Part shown: positions 26,616 to 35,267 of the stretch, piece by piece
Layout of the letters: every line of letters begins with the position of its first letter
Position numbering within the stretch: position 1 is the stretch's first letter
Assembly: GCA_036013505.1 (NCBI GenBank)
Contig: CP107851.1
Coordinates: 186,001-250,000 of the forward strand
From: Streptomyces sp. NBC_00510
GTDB lineage: Bacteria > Actinomycetota > Actinomycetes > Streptomycetales > Streptomycetaceae
Reading direction: 5' to 3'
DNA: 64,000 nt
Position numbers and translations under genes: made by a program
The notes under the pieces: model-generated
Seen by the model: the letters and a program-made list of their open reading frames with translations, nothing else
Told to the model about the DNA's origin: nothing
The model's database searches: none

Positions 26616-27071
26616 GTGCCCAACCAGCAACCAGACTTCCCGACACGCAAGCGCCCCGTACGCCGCATCCGGCCGCTACGCCTACGCGCCGACAGGATCC
26701 TCATCCCTTCACTCCGCATCCCTCACGACGCCGAGTTCTGCTACGACGAGGCCGATCCCCTCGTTGTTTCCCTGGCCCTGCACACACCCGAAGACTCCGT
26801 CGTCCGCTGGACGATCTCGCGTGACGTGCTCCTTCAAGGAACGGGAGAACCCAGCGGAATCGGGGATGTACGGTTGTGGCCCTCACGTGTCCGTGGCCGC
26901 CAGGTGGTACTCCTGCGACTCGAGGTACACGACATGTCAAGCCTCTTCGAGATGAACCTGGTCCAGTTGCAGAAATGGCTCGAAGAGACATACCGGCTGG
27001 TCCCACCCGGCACAGAATTCGATCACGTCAACTGGTCCACCGCCCTCGCCACCCTCATGCGAGAGAGCTGA
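26616..27071 (+). CDS. SsgA-like protein (SALP), sporulation/cell division regulator
   Basis: A 151-residue protein from GTG 26616 (AGAGG seven bases upstream). The family core is clear: AEFCYDEADPLVVSLALHTPEDSVVRWTISRDVLLQG, a glycine-rich turn, GDVRLWPS, then VVLLRLEVHDMSSLFEMN and LQKWLEETYRLVPPGTEFDH. SALPs recruit division and autolytic machinery during sporulation septation in Streptomyces. The N-terminal 25 residues are Pro/Arg-rich and atypical. This is good evidence for a sporulating actinomycete host. Confidence 0.85.
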   Translation: MPNQQPDFPTRKRPVRRIRPLRLRADRILIPSLRIPHDAEFCYDEADPLVVSLALHTPEDSVVRWTISRDVLLQGTGEPSGIGDVRLWPSRVRGRQVVLLRLEVHDMSSLFEMNLVQLQKWLEETYRLVPPGTEFDHVNWSTALATLMRES

Positions 27072-27079
27072 CCTTTTGA

Positions 27080-27806
27080 CCGGACGGGGCTCCGTCTCGG
27101 TGGCCACGACGCCAGCGACGAGACCTACACACCAGGCGATGCCGCCCGGCGCGGGTGCTTCGAAAGGACACCCTGAACAAGGTCGACTTTGCTGCCGTGC
27201 TCGAGCAAGGACGGCCGGGACCCTCCCGTGGCCGAAGATGGTAGCCACGGCTGTCCGTCGCCGGTCGCTCCACGGTGCCCTGCTCGACCTTCGACAGCGC
27301 CGCCACCGTCGCCGGCGCGGAGCCGCGCCGCTCCGCTCCGCCAGCACAGATACCTGCGCCAGCCAGCCGTCCGGCCACGCCGTTTCGGTGTCGTAGGGAG
27401 CCCAGCGACGCCGCATCCGCTCGGCCTCGATGCCCTGCAAGGCCGCCCACCGGCAGTACGCGTGCCAGACCACCGACGCCGGATGGCAGATGCCCTTGTG
27501 CTTGCCGCGGACCATCGCACGGATGGTGCCCTCCGCAGTGAAGCAAGCCAACTGGGTACTCACGCCGGCCCGCAACGGCCCGCCGGCCGGCAGCTTGCTG
27601 CCAGCGGCCCCCAGCGTCTCCCCCACCGCCAGACCAAGGAGCATTCCCCGTACTCGAGACTCCGCCCTGTTCCGCAGGAACTTCCTCCGGTGCTCCCGCT
27701 CCTTCTCTTCTTTCGCACGCTCCTGCTCGGGGGTGAGGACGAGAGGCGGGTTCCACACGATGCCGCCCTGGTGGTAGGGCTGGTATCGCTCGTCATCCCC
27801 CTCCAC
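27080..27806 (-). pseudogene. ADP-ribosylglycohydrolase family protein, broken by a 5-bp duplication
   Basis: From GTG 27806 the protein has a charged N-terminus, then RVRGMLLGLAVGETLGAAGS, LRAGVSTQLACFTAEGTIRA and WLAQVSVLAER. The expected continuation RGSAPATVAALSKVEQGTVE RPATDSRG is present only in another frame. The break is an exact GGAGCGGAGC tandem duplication near 27325; removing one GGAGC restores AERRGS. After that the sequence erodes and the metal-binding C-terminal half is missing. Members remove ADP-ribose from proteins or nucleic acids. It converges on the SsgA-like gene. Confidence 0.75.
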
Positions 27807-27809
27807 CCC

Positions 27810-28214
27810 GTCCTGGCACCGAGTCCCTATCGAACCCGGAACGGTTCAGATACCACCTCGTCCGCAGCTCAGGACCGGCAAGAGCAAGACCGTCGCGTTG
27901 TGCCAGATAACGGCTGGGGGCTGCACTATGACCATCACAGGGACGAACCGCTAGAACTGCACACCAGCCAAACAATCTGAGCATCCCCGAAGCCACGACA
28001 CGACAGGCCCAACTGAACAGCAGCAGTGAACAATCACATCACCGCACCACCAGCCAAGGAACCAGCCTCGGAACAGAACCAGAGCAGTCGATCAAAGTGA
28101 ACAACCACTGGTCACAACGCTCCCCCATGAACAGCTTTTCCAGGCGGTGACAAAACAGGTGATGCCCCCTCGGGGGATCTCTTCTATTTCTGTCTTGGAG
28201 CGAGGGGAAATTTT
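27810..28214. other. Intergenic with promoter-like sequence
   Basis: About 400 bp, AT-richer than average from 27990 on. CCCCCTCGGGGG at about 28163 is a small palindrome 45 bp before the GTG of the next gene. No coding frame stands out. Confidence 0.4.
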
Positions 28215-28772
28215 GTGGGGGTGTCAGTAGCCTATCCGGTCTTCCGGACCTTGGATGCGAGACGGGCTCTGGCGGTGGCTTCGGCTTTGCTGCGTTGCGG
28301 GGAGTGGGACGGGCATGTGTTCGTGGACGCCGAACTGGGGGATGTTGCGGATGCTCTGAAAGCCCGTGAGCTCTTTCCCGGCGCGTTGTGCTCTTTGGGT
28401 GGCTCCCGTTTGCTGGCGGGTGAGCTGCCCAAGGATCCGGAGGCAGTCGCGCGGCTGCTGCCTGGGGAGCTCAGTGCGGAGGAGGTCGTCGGGGAGGACG
28501 TCCTGGGGCGCTTCCTTCCTCTTGTCGCGTCTGGAGCACGCGGGCAGCTGGCGTGGATGGGGCTGAGCTGGCCGGCTGTGCCGGAGCTGGGGCTGGATGT
28601 GGAGTATGCGCGGACGGGGGTGCAGATGTGCATCAACTCCACCGCTGAGCATGAACCGGCGGTGGGGCATACGGTGTACGTCCATGTCCGCCGCGGTGAG
28701 GACGAGCGGGCTCATCATCTCGCCCATCAGGTAGGGCAGGCTGTTATCGGCCCGGGGGAAGAGGGGTGGTGA
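28215..28772 (+). CDS. Hypothetical protein
   Basis: A 185-residue protein of unknown family from GTG 28215, preceded by GAGGGGAAATTTT. Its codon use is typical for the organism. Features visible are a CGEWDGHVFVDAELGDVADAL segment, an acidic middle (ELSAEEVVGEDVLGRFL) and ASGARGQLAWMGLSWPAVPE. The end is His-rich (EHEPAVGHTVYVHVRRGEDE, RAHHLAHQ). No membrane segment or signal is seen. Its 3' end overlaps the convergent small membrane gene by 29 bp. Confidence 0.6.
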   Translation: MGVSVAYPVFRTLDARRALAVASALLRCGEWDGHVFVDAELGDVADALKARELFPGALCSLGGSRLLAGELPKDPEAVARLLPGELSAEEVVGEDVLGRFLPLVASGARGQLAWMGLSWPAVPELGLDVEYARTGVQMCINSTAEHEPAVGHTVYVHVRRGEDERAHHLAHQVGQAVIGPGEEGW

Positions 28773-29052
28773 GGGCATCCTGGATCGCGGGCGCATCCGA
28801 ACCCAGGTACGGGATTTCCCCGCTCCCGGCTGTTTCCAGGCGATCCAGAGCCGTCTTGGCAGGGACCCGGCTGCGGAGCAGTTTCCACGTCTCGACCCCG
28901 CACCCCACCAGTGACCCGAGGCTCATGAGGAGAACTGCCACGCGCCATGGCAGCCACCACTGCTCACGGGCCAGCGCGAAGCCTGCCATGACCAGGCCCA
29001 TGAGTAGCGGGCCGCCGGCCTTGCGCAGCCACAGTTCGATCCCGTCCCACAT
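28744..29052 (-). CDS. Small membrane protein with repeat-flanked ribosome-binding site
   Basis: A 102-residue protein. ATG 29052 is preferred because GGGAGAGA precedes it, whereas the upstream ATG 29124 has no such site. Two hydrophobic helices (PLLMGLVMAGFALA and WRVAVLLMSLGSLVGC) predict a membrane hairpin, followed by a soluble tail. A GGGGCA hexanucleotide repeat (29065-29094) lies immediately upstream of the Shine-Dalgarno; if translation began at 29124 the repeat would encode an (AG)n tract. Function unknown. Confidence 0.6.
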   Translation of the reverse strand: MWDGIELWLRKAGGPLLMGLVMAGFALAREQWWLPWRVAVLLMSLGSLVGCGVETWKLLRSRVPAKTALDRLETAGSGEIPYLGSDAPAIQDALTTPLPPGR

Positions 29053-29064
29053 GAGCTCTCTCCC

Positions 29065-29094
29065 TGCCCCTGCCCCTGCCCCTGCCCCTGCCCC
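29065..29094 (-). repeat. GGGGCA x5 microsatellite beside a Shine-Dalgarno
   Basis: Five perfect TGCCCC units on the plus strand (GGGGCA on the coding strand) plus one variant unit at 29095-29100. It ends one base before the GGGAGAGA ribosome-binding site of the small membrane gene. Such tracts change length by slippage. Confidence 0.85.
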
Positions 29095-29282
29095 TGCCTC
29101 ATGATTCGAGGCCGGGCTGAGCATACGTGGACATGACGAGGGGCGTCCGGCATCAGGCTGCCCCCGCTCTGGGGTGGTGCCGGTTTGTCAGTCCGGTACC
29201 CCGGGGCGTAGCCGTGGTGCGGGATGATCTGGTTGCTCGCTCGCAGCGGCATGATCTCTCTGGCAGGCTGCAGGAAACGCGG

Positions 29283-29838
29283 CAGGAGAAACCCGAGAAT
29301 GCCTGGGCTTGCGCTTCGGGAGCACCAGGTGGAGGCGAATGCGCGTATCCGGCAGTGGGTGGGATTGCCTGCACGCTCTGCCGTGCTGTGCAGGGGCGCG
29401 GGCCGCGTTGGCGTCCTGAACGGGGGGCGGGGAAGAAGATCACCGCTGTGCAGGCGGCACTGGATCTGTTCCGGGAGGGCCGGATCCTGGTCATGGTCCC
29501 CTACCTTGGATCTGCCGGTGCAGACCGCGCAGGCATGACGCAGGGTCAGGCACGGCGGTCGGTGGTCGGTGGTCGCAGTGTCCACGCTGGACGGCGACAA
29601 GGTCCTGGAGCAGCTCAGGGTGCAGGCGACGACAAATCCGGTCCCGCTCGCACTGCGGGCCGGAGTCCCGACCAGTGGTGGTGCCCGCCACATACGCCTC
29701 GCCAGCGGACCACGACGACATCGAGAACGCAGAGCCGCCTGGGGCGAGTGCGCGGCCCCACTGCAGACCGCTCTGACGGGCAGGAAGCACCTCTACAGCC
29801 AGCAGATGGACAGCTCCGACCCCGGCCGTATCTGACAA
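29283..29838 (+). pseudogene. DEAD/DEAH helicase with helicase-associated domain, relic
   Basis: Pieces in shifting frames read LREHQVEANARIRQWVG, then GKKITAVQAALDLFREGRIL VMVPYL, then VAVSTLDGDKVLEQL and NPVPLALRAG, then TGRKHLYSQQMDS. This is the order of the large Streptomyces helicases (LRxHQxEA...TGxGKT...VPTLDL). The Walker A lysine segment survives (GKKITAVQ) but the reading frame is broken at least twice. Confidence 0.55.
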
Positions 29839-29861
29839 AAATTGATCTCTACAAAGCTGAG

Positions 29862-30218
29862 GTGTCCGAGGCTGACGGAGAGGTCATGGGGATCGAGCTT
29901 GAGCTTCACTCGGGGCGGCCCGCCCGAAAAGGGTCCTCCCGAGCCACGTTGCTGCGGGGGTCTTACCACCATGGTGAAGCGCTGGCGCGGGCGCTGGGCA
30001 GGCTTGATCGTCATGGCTCGGGCAAGCTCGGCTGGGTAGATCCGTACGGCGACACGCTGCTCAACGAGCAAGAGGCTCAAGTTGCCAGCGCAGACGTTGC
30101 CGAGCTGGCGAAGGACTGCGGCGACGAGCAGCAGAAGGCAGCTCTCCTCGACCTCGCCAAGCTCCTCGAAGCCTGTGTGGCAACGCCGGGCAGCTATCTG
30201 TGGTTCATGGGCGACTAG
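29862..30218 (+). CDS. Hypothetical protein
   Basis: A 118-residue unknown from GTG 29862; an in-frame CTG at 29832 (LTKIDLYKAE) could be the original start. It reads VSEADGEVMGIELELHSG, then GSYHHGEALARALGRLDRHG, WVDPYGDTLLNEQEAQ, a charged helix with KDCGDEQQKAALLDLAKLLE, and ends in YLWFMGD. The pattern resembles small soluble immunity or plasmid-encoded proteins, but I cannot name a family. It directly follows the helicase relic, so its natural promoter may have been lost. Confidence 0.5.
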   Translation: MSEADGEVMGIELELHSGRPARKGSSRATLLRGSYHHGEALARALGRLDRHGSGKLGWVDPYGDTLLNEQEAQVASADVAELAKDCGDEQQKAALLDLAKLLEACVATPGSYLWFMGD

Positions 30219-30348
30219 CCATAGTCGATCATTGATTCGGCGGCCTCCAGCTCGCCGCACTCATCCTCTGGCTCAGCGAGCCCACCAGATGATCTTTGTC
30301 AGACACGGCCTAGTCCCGCTGCCGCCTCGGCGCCGTGCTGAAGGAACG

Positions 30349-30383
30349 GTCCGTGCCATGCGTCAGTGCATGGCACGGACTTT
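30349..30383. terminator. Perfect 13-bp hairpin with T-run
   Basis: GTCCGTGCCATGC / GCATGGCACGGAC with a 6-nt loop, followed by TTT on the plus strand. It lies between two convergent genes (ending at 30218 and 30420) and can serve both. Confidence 0.75.
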
Positions 30384-30419
30384 CGGCGGACGACCCGAGG
30401 CTGCTCGGCGCGGCAATGG

Positions 30420-30743
30420 TCAGCGCGGTACTCCCCTGGCGATGCGTTCCTCGCATGCAGCGATGGCAGCCCTGATGATGACGGTGAGCTGGCCCCATTC
30501 CGCCTGCGCGGCCTGCGGCTCGGCGGGGCTGGGGTGGGGGATGCTGAGGGCTTCTCGCCGGCCGTACGCCGGCGGAGCGAACGACGGGTCGGCTTCCTGG
30601 TCCTTGAGGCGATCGTGGAGGTAGCCCAGCAGCTGGCTGTCGGGCCAGCCGAGTGTGGTGCGCGGGCTGCCGATGCGATGCATTTTCGCGTCCCGCGGGC
30701 AGAGTGCCCTCTCGGCCGCCTGCTGCTCTTTGACGTCCCTCAT
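30420..30743 (-). CDS. Hypothetical protein
   Basis: A 107-residue soluble unknown. It starts MRDVKEQQAAERALCPRDAK, has a middle TTLGWPDSQLLGYLHDRLKD and ends in a long helix AEWGQLTVIIRAAIAACEER. The frame has typical codon use for the host, but no clear Shine-Dalgarno precedes ATG 30743, so the start is uncertain. It converges on the upstream gene with the 30349 hairpin between them. Confidence 0.5.
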   Translation of the reverse strand: MRDVKEQQAAERALCPRDAKMHRIGSPRTTLGWPDSQLLGYLHDRLKDQEADPSFAPPAYGRREALSIPHPSPAEPQAAQAEWGQLTVIIRAAIAACEERIARGVPR

Positions 30744-30824
30744 CAGCGGTCAAGCGGTGCCCCGAGGCCAGGCGCCCCGTTTCGGGGCCATGCGAAAGGT
30801 AACGGGGTGCGACCCTGAGAGCGT

Positions 30825-30859
30825 CGCCGCCCACCCCCGGCCCTTGGGAGTGGGCGGCG
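30825..30859 (-). terminator. Hairpin downstream of the SH3-like secreted protein
   Basis: Perfect 10-bp arms CGCCGCCCAC / GTGGGCGGCG with a 15-nt loop, 67 bp beyond the stop at 30926. Confidence 0.6.
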
Positions 30860-30925
30860 GTCATGAGGCTGCCGAACGCGTTACCTGTTGGCTGCTCCAC
30901 CGGACGTGCCGGGGCCCTTAGGGGG

Positions 30926-31294
30926 TCAGAAACCGCACCACTTGTACGAGCCGCCGTTGGGCAGCAGGGTGTCCTTCACCCACCCGATCGTCTTGTCGTG
31001 GATGTTGGACAGATACGTCCAGGTCCCGTTCTCGCTGTTCGTGTAGCACCAGTACTCGAGACCGTCACGGTTGTCGGCCCATCCCGCGACGGCGCAGCCC
31101 GTGCTGGAGCCGCTGCGCATGTTGGCGCTGACGCCACTCGTCATCGTCACACGGGTGCCGTCCTTGTACAGCCCCCCCTTGCCGCAGGGGGCGCTTGCTG
31201 AGGCCGGTCCCGCGGTGGTCACGGCCAGACCTGCCGACACGGCCAGTACCCCTGCCGTCAGCGCGGCCAACTTCGCACGGTGTGCTGCTCGCAC
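30926..31294 (-). CDS. Secreted SH3-like domain protein
   Basis: A 122-residue exported protein. GTG 31294 follows GGGGAGGGG. The signal peptide has a basic start (VRAAHRAK), a hydrophobic core (LAALTAGVLAVSAGLAVTTA) and an ASASA cleavage site. The mature part has four cysteines and an SH3-type pattern: GTRVTMTSGVSANMRSGSST, GWADNRDGLEYWCYT, WTYLSNIHDKTIGWVKDTLL. Such domains bind cell wall or act as small inhibitors. It appears monocistronic, with its own terminator. Confidence 0.78.
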   Translation of the reverse strand: MRAAHRAKLAALTAGVLAVSAGLAVTTAGPASASAPCGKGGLYKDGTRVTMTSGVSANMRSGSSTGCAVAGWADNRDGLEYWCYTNSENGTWTYLSNIHDKTIGWVKDTLLPNGGSYKWCGF

Positions 31295-31475
31295 GGTCCA
31301 CCCCTCCCCGAAGAGCCCACGCCTTTGGCGTGGACATGAGCGAAGTGTGGGTGGGGTGCTGTTGGGCCTGAAAGGCGTTTTTGAGCCAATGCGGCCGGTG
31401 TTCCGTGTATGCGGCCATGAGTGCCCCGAGAACAGGGCCAACTGAGCCGCGGCCGGTTTGGCGAACCTTGTGGGT

Positions 31476-31733
31476 TCACTCCTCGAGGAGGGGCCGCAGG
31501 CCTGCCACGGCGTCTTCTCGCCACATCCGGCGGCGCCCGTTGCGGGTGCGGTCCTCGATGAGCACGGCGGTTCGGGCGAACCACTCCTGCGCGGTGTGGA
31601 CGGCTTCCCCTTCCCGGCACAGCACGCACACTGGTGCCCCTGCGGGCCCGGCGTACCAGGAAACGGCCCCCCACCAGCCGTGCGCGACGGATTGGGCGCA
31701 GGCATTGCCGGGGCCGGGGCCGGGGGCAAGCAA
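31476..31733 (-). CDS. Possible small hypothetical protein
   Basis: An 85-residue open frame. The last 60 residues (WYAGPAGAPVCVLCREGEAV, HTAQEWFARTAVLIEDRTRN, GRRRMWREDAVAGLRPLLEE) look like genuine protein with a CxxC pair. The start is uncertain because the Gly/Pro-rich N-terminus runs into the toxin relic. It is unrecognised and may be a fragment. Confidence 0.35.
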   Translation of the reverse strand: MLAPGPGPGNACAQSVAHGWWGAVSWYAGPAGAPVCVLCREGEAVHTAQEWFARTAVLIEDRTRNGRRRMWREDAVAGLRPLLEE

Positions 31734-31744
31734 TAGTGCAAGGG

Positions 31745-32010
31745 ATCGTGCGCCAGCCGTTCCACCGGTCCGAGGCGGCCGTGGCGCTGACCGCGAGGTC
31801 GCGGCGCTCCGGGGTGGGCCAGGCCGTGTCGCGGTGATGAGCGGTGGCCCGGGTCGGCTCGCGGGCGAGGGCCAGGGGCTGCGGGCAAGTCGAGGTCGAC
31901 GACGGTGATGCCGGGCAGGGCTGCGATGTGCTCGGCGGTCCCGGGGCGGGCGCCGTACACGCTGCGCCCGCCGGGCCCGAAGCGGCCGATGTCGGTGCGC
32001 AGCGGGGCAC
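31745..32010 (-). pseudogene. Relic of a PIN-like toxin
   Basis: ARPGTAEHIAALPGITVVDLDL is followed in another frame by LALAREPTRATAHHRDTAWP and TPERRDLAVSATAASDRW. This is the same order as the protein at 36573-36949 (ARPGTAEHIAALPGSTVVEL, LALAQETTWVAAHTRHAAQP, TPERPDGAVIATAAPDQW). The frame breaks near 31885, and the N-terminal catalytic part and the antitoxin are missing. Confidence 0.55.
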
Positions 32011-32229
32011 CGCTGATGAGGGTTCGTGAAAATTCCGCAGGGACGCTCTTCATTCCCCGCGTCGGTGACTCGTCATCGAGGGGTCGGAGCCGCCCGTCTT
32101 CGAATGGTCCGGCCCGCTCCTCGCGGTGCCGACGAGCGTCACGTAACGGGCGACCCGAACGCGGCCTCGACTGGTGGGTCGGCGTACTCGCGCATATCCC
32201 CTCCGCCCCTCGTCATGGGTCACACCGCG

Positions 32230-32805
32230 TCAGGCCGTGGACTGACCACCGACGCGGTACTCCTCGGAGGGCATCGAATCCCATTCGGTATTCGCGCCGT
32301 CGCGCGTCACCATGAACAACGGACGCGATCGCAGGACCGGCCCGACCAGTTGACCGCGCAAGACGACCCCGGGAACATCCGGTCCCGCGTAGCCCTCCGG
32401 CGTGTAGCGAACGTGCGCGTCCATTGCCTCGGCATACGCGATTGCGTCGCGCTCCAGCTCCGACAGGTCTCTCCCGACCAGCGGGATACCGTCGTAGGCG
32501 ACCTGGGGACCGTACACGGCGTCGGCACCGATGCAGAACAGCCCCACAGCTTGGCTCACTTAAGTGGTGACGGCAGGTGGAGACGGAGCCACCCCCCGAC
32601 GGTTGACCTCGACCTTCCACGTCGGCGAGAAGACCGCGTGGTCCCGTGCACAATCGCTGACCTTCGTCTGGCCGAGGACCTCAGCCGCCTCGACCACTTC
32701 GCCGACGGTCATCCCGAACCGGAACGGGCCGACGCCGACAGCCGGCGCATAGGACCACTCATCCCGTTCGGCGGCTCCGAAATCGGCTTCGGTGGTGAAC
32801 GCCAT
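32230..32805 (-). pseudogene. Hypothetical protein split by one in-frame stop codon
   Basis: From ATG 32805 (GAAGGGG upstream) the frame encodes MAFTTEADFG, then YAPAVGVGPFRFGMTVGEVV, and meets TAA at 32560-32562. It then continues without any frame change for 109 residues (VGLFCIGADAVYGPQVAYDG, IPLVGRDLSELERDAIAYAE). Both halves have normal codon use. TAA in place of a TAC or TAT codon is the simplest change. The GTG right after the stop has no ribosome-binding site. Family unknown; about 190 residues if read through. Confidence 0.6.
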
Positions 32806-32996
32806 AGTCGCCCCTTCAGAGGCACCTGAGAACCTGCTGGCACCCATCATGGCAATCACCGACCAGCAGCGGACTGCCCGGTGCCGCAGGGCGCGAGCAG
32901 ACAGACGAACTCAGCGACCGCTGCCGGCGACAACTGCCGGGACCCACGCGACGGCCTACTGTCGGGTCCGGCCGGTGGCTTTCGGGAATTGGTGGT

Positions 32997-34289
32997 CTAT
33001 TGAAGGGGGAGGCCGTCGCTGAAGGACGCCAGCGCCGCACGTGCCGCAGGGTAGACGTCGGCTGGGAAGCACCGGTCGGACAACAGCGTGGCTTCCAGCA
33101 CAGGTGCAGCGGCGGAGGCGGGGGCACCGATGTGGGCGATGTATCGGACCGCCGCGCGGCAGGGCTCGTCGGCATCACCCGACCTGAGAGGTTCCAGCGC
33201 CGCCAGCAGTACCGGGACAGCGGCGTCGGTGTCGCCGGTGATCCGCCACCAAGCGTAGGCGGCCTGGACACGGGTCCACGGGCCGGGGGACGCCAGCAAC
33301 GGCCGGACCGCGGTCATGCATCGCGCCGCTATGGGCCCCAACTCCGCCAAGCGGCCAAGGTCGGCATACCCCAAGCCCTGGGATGCCGCGTCCTGCGCGA
33401 AAGCCAGGAAGACCTTTGATTCACCGGTGATCCGCCAATGAGCCCACGCTGCGTTCTGTGCGCCGTGCCATCTTCGTATGCCGTTCGGCAACAGGGTGCT
33501 GCCGTCGTGGCGCGGTGGTTGCGTGACGCCACGGACGAAGCCCTCGAGGGTGTTCGCCGCGGGCGCCGCCGCCGGGCCGATACTGCCGAGCACGTCGCAG
33601 GCCCATCGGACGTTGCGGGTGGCGAGTGTCGACACAAGTTCTGGCACCGCCTCGCTCGCGGCGGAGCCCCAAGCGGCCAGGGCCGTGAGGACCGGACGCA
33701 AGCCCTCCTCGTCGGCCGAGTCGACGAGCATGCGACGGATTGCGGGGAGCAACTCGGGGGCACATCCGACCAGCGGCTGCAGGACCTGCCCGAGCGACGT
33801 CACCTGGAAGAACGGAAGTCTGCTGCTTGACGCCAGCCACCGGTGCACCGAGTCCAGAACTGCCGGATGGTCGAGACGGGCAAGAGCCCATGCCGCCGGC
33901 CCGGCAACCCGGTCGTAGGAATCATCGGCGGCTACGATCAGGGCGGGAACGGCCGACGTGATGTCCTGCGTGGAGTCCGCCGACACCAGCCGCCCCAGCA
34001 CCATCGCCGCGTCGCCTCTGGCATGAGAATGACGGGATTCCAGGCAGCGCACCAGGCCGGCCACCAGCTCCGGCCGGGGCGCACGCCACCGCCGCAGAAT
34101 GTCCGAGGCGAGAGTGACCGCGCCCTCGACCAGCTCGGAGCGCTCGGAGTCGAAACCGCTCAGCACAAGCGCGACTGCACGGTCCACCTGCTCGTACGCG
34201 TCCAGCCGCAGATCGTCAGGATCCACACCGGCTTCTACCAGCAACTTACGCGCGTAGAAGCCGTGTACCGTCCCAGTCCCAAGCGCCAT
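32997..34289 (-). CDS. HEAT-repeat protein
   Basis: A 430-residue all-helical protein starting at ATG 34289. Repeated two-helix units are easy to see: HARGDAAMVLGRLVSADSTQ, ITSAVPALIVAADDSYDRVA, AAWALARLDHPAVLDSVHRW, PVLTALAAWGSAASEAVPEL, WTRVQAAYAWWRITGDTDAA VPVLLAAL and PCRAAVRYIAHIGAPASAAAPVLE. WRITG appears twice, in units near residues 270 and 350. HEAT/PBS scaffolds mediate protein contacts; the partner is unknown. It stands alone on its strand. Confidence 0.75.
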   Translation of the reverse strand: MALGTGTVHGFYARKLLVEAGVDPDDLRLDAYEQVDRAVALVLSGFDSERSELVEGAVTLASDILRRWRAPRPELVAGLVRCLESRHSHARGDAAMVLGRLVSADSTQDITSAVPALIVAADDSYDRVAGPAAWALARLDHPAVLDSVHRWLASSSRLPFFQVTSLGQVLQPLVGCAPELLPAIRRMLVDSADEEGLRPVLTALAAWGSAASEAVPELVSTLATRNVRWACDVLGSIGPAAAPAANTLEGFVRGVTQPPRHDGSTLLPNGIRRWHGAQNAAWAHWRITGESKVFLAFAQDAASQGLGYADLGRLAELGPIAARCMTAVRPLLASPGPWTRVQAAYAWWRITGDTDAAVPVLLAALEPLRSGDADEPCRAAVRYIAHIGAPASAAAPVLEATLLSDRCFPADVYPAARAALASFSDGLPLQ

Positions 34290-34531
34290 GACTCGCAGGC
34301 TACAACTGCCGGACTTGGCGCAGATCACCACGGGTCCGCATCCCGCCTGAACCAACGTCGCCCAGGACAGGCACCGCGCATGCACCCGCCGGACGGCTCA
34401 AGACGCCCGAACGCAATCCTGTGCGGTCGAACAGTCCGAACGGCAGATCGAAACGGCGTATGCCGAGCCGGTCCTGCACGCCCCTACTCGTTCACCAGCC
34501 ACCGGGCAGCACTACACAAAGGGCGGCCGGG

Positions 34532-34996
34532 CTATTCGGGCTGGGTCACCGTCAGGGCCCACCGAATGTTCTCATCCGATGCGTCAACCCCCACCGAGAA
34601 GGATCCCGACCCCACCACACCAGCATCCATCGTCACCGAACCCACCCCCGGGGCGCCTGCCGGACAGTCCACCGAGAACTCGGCTACCTGCTCCCCCTGC
34701 CAGCTCATCGTCACCGCCACACTGCCCCCGCCCTCGCAAGCAACCGTGAGCACCGTCGGCAGTGTGTCCCACGCTCCCCCGGATACCACTCCCCCATCGC
34801 CCCGCCATTCCTCGACCCACACCAGACCCTCCGGACCCGGACGCGGAAGAAGACCCCCAGCCGCCACGGACGTCGCCACAGCGCCGGCACCGGTCGTGCC
34901 GGCCGCTCCAGCAGCCACCGCCATCGCCGGGCCCGCCCCAGCCATCACAAAGGCTGCCAGCACCGCGGCCACCGTGGCCCTCCTCGTGCTCTTCAC
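34532..34996 (-). CDS. Secreted hypothetical protein
   Basis: A 154-residue exported protein. GTG 34996 follows GGGAGGGG. A basic start VKSTRRAT, the core VAAVLAAFVMAGAGPAMAVA and further small residues give a signal peptide. The mature part is a beta-rich domain (VLTVACEGGGSVAVTMSWQG, QVAEFSVDCPAGAPG, SFSVGVDASDENIRWALTVT) with two cysteines that could pair, of the kind seen in extracellular beta-sandwich proteins. Unknown function. Confidence 0.6.
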   Translation of the reverse strand: MKSTRRATVAAVLAAFVMAGAGPAMAVAAGAAGTTGAGAVATSVAAGGLLPRPGPEGLVWVEEWRGDGGVVSGGAWDTLPTVLTVACEGGGSVAVTMSWQGEQVAEFSVDCPAGAPGVGSVTMDAGVVGSGSFSVGVDASDENIRWALTVTQPE

Positions 34997-35267
34997 GCCT
35001 GCCCCTCCCTGATCGTCTGTCATGACACGAACATCCTTGCCCCCACCACTGACAGCCCAGCACCGGCCGCACACCCACGCGCATCCCCAGGGGATACATG
35101 AAGGTGCACCTGGCCCTGCGGCCTCAGCCCACGGGAGGCCGAGCCCGGGGCGCAGCCCAGGCCCGTTCGGTTTTCTGCCGGCAGGACAGCTCCCAGCGTT
35201 GGTGCGAGGGGGTCGCTGCCGAGGGGTGCGCGAGGCCTGGGGTTGTCAGGTGTCTAAGGTCGCGGCC

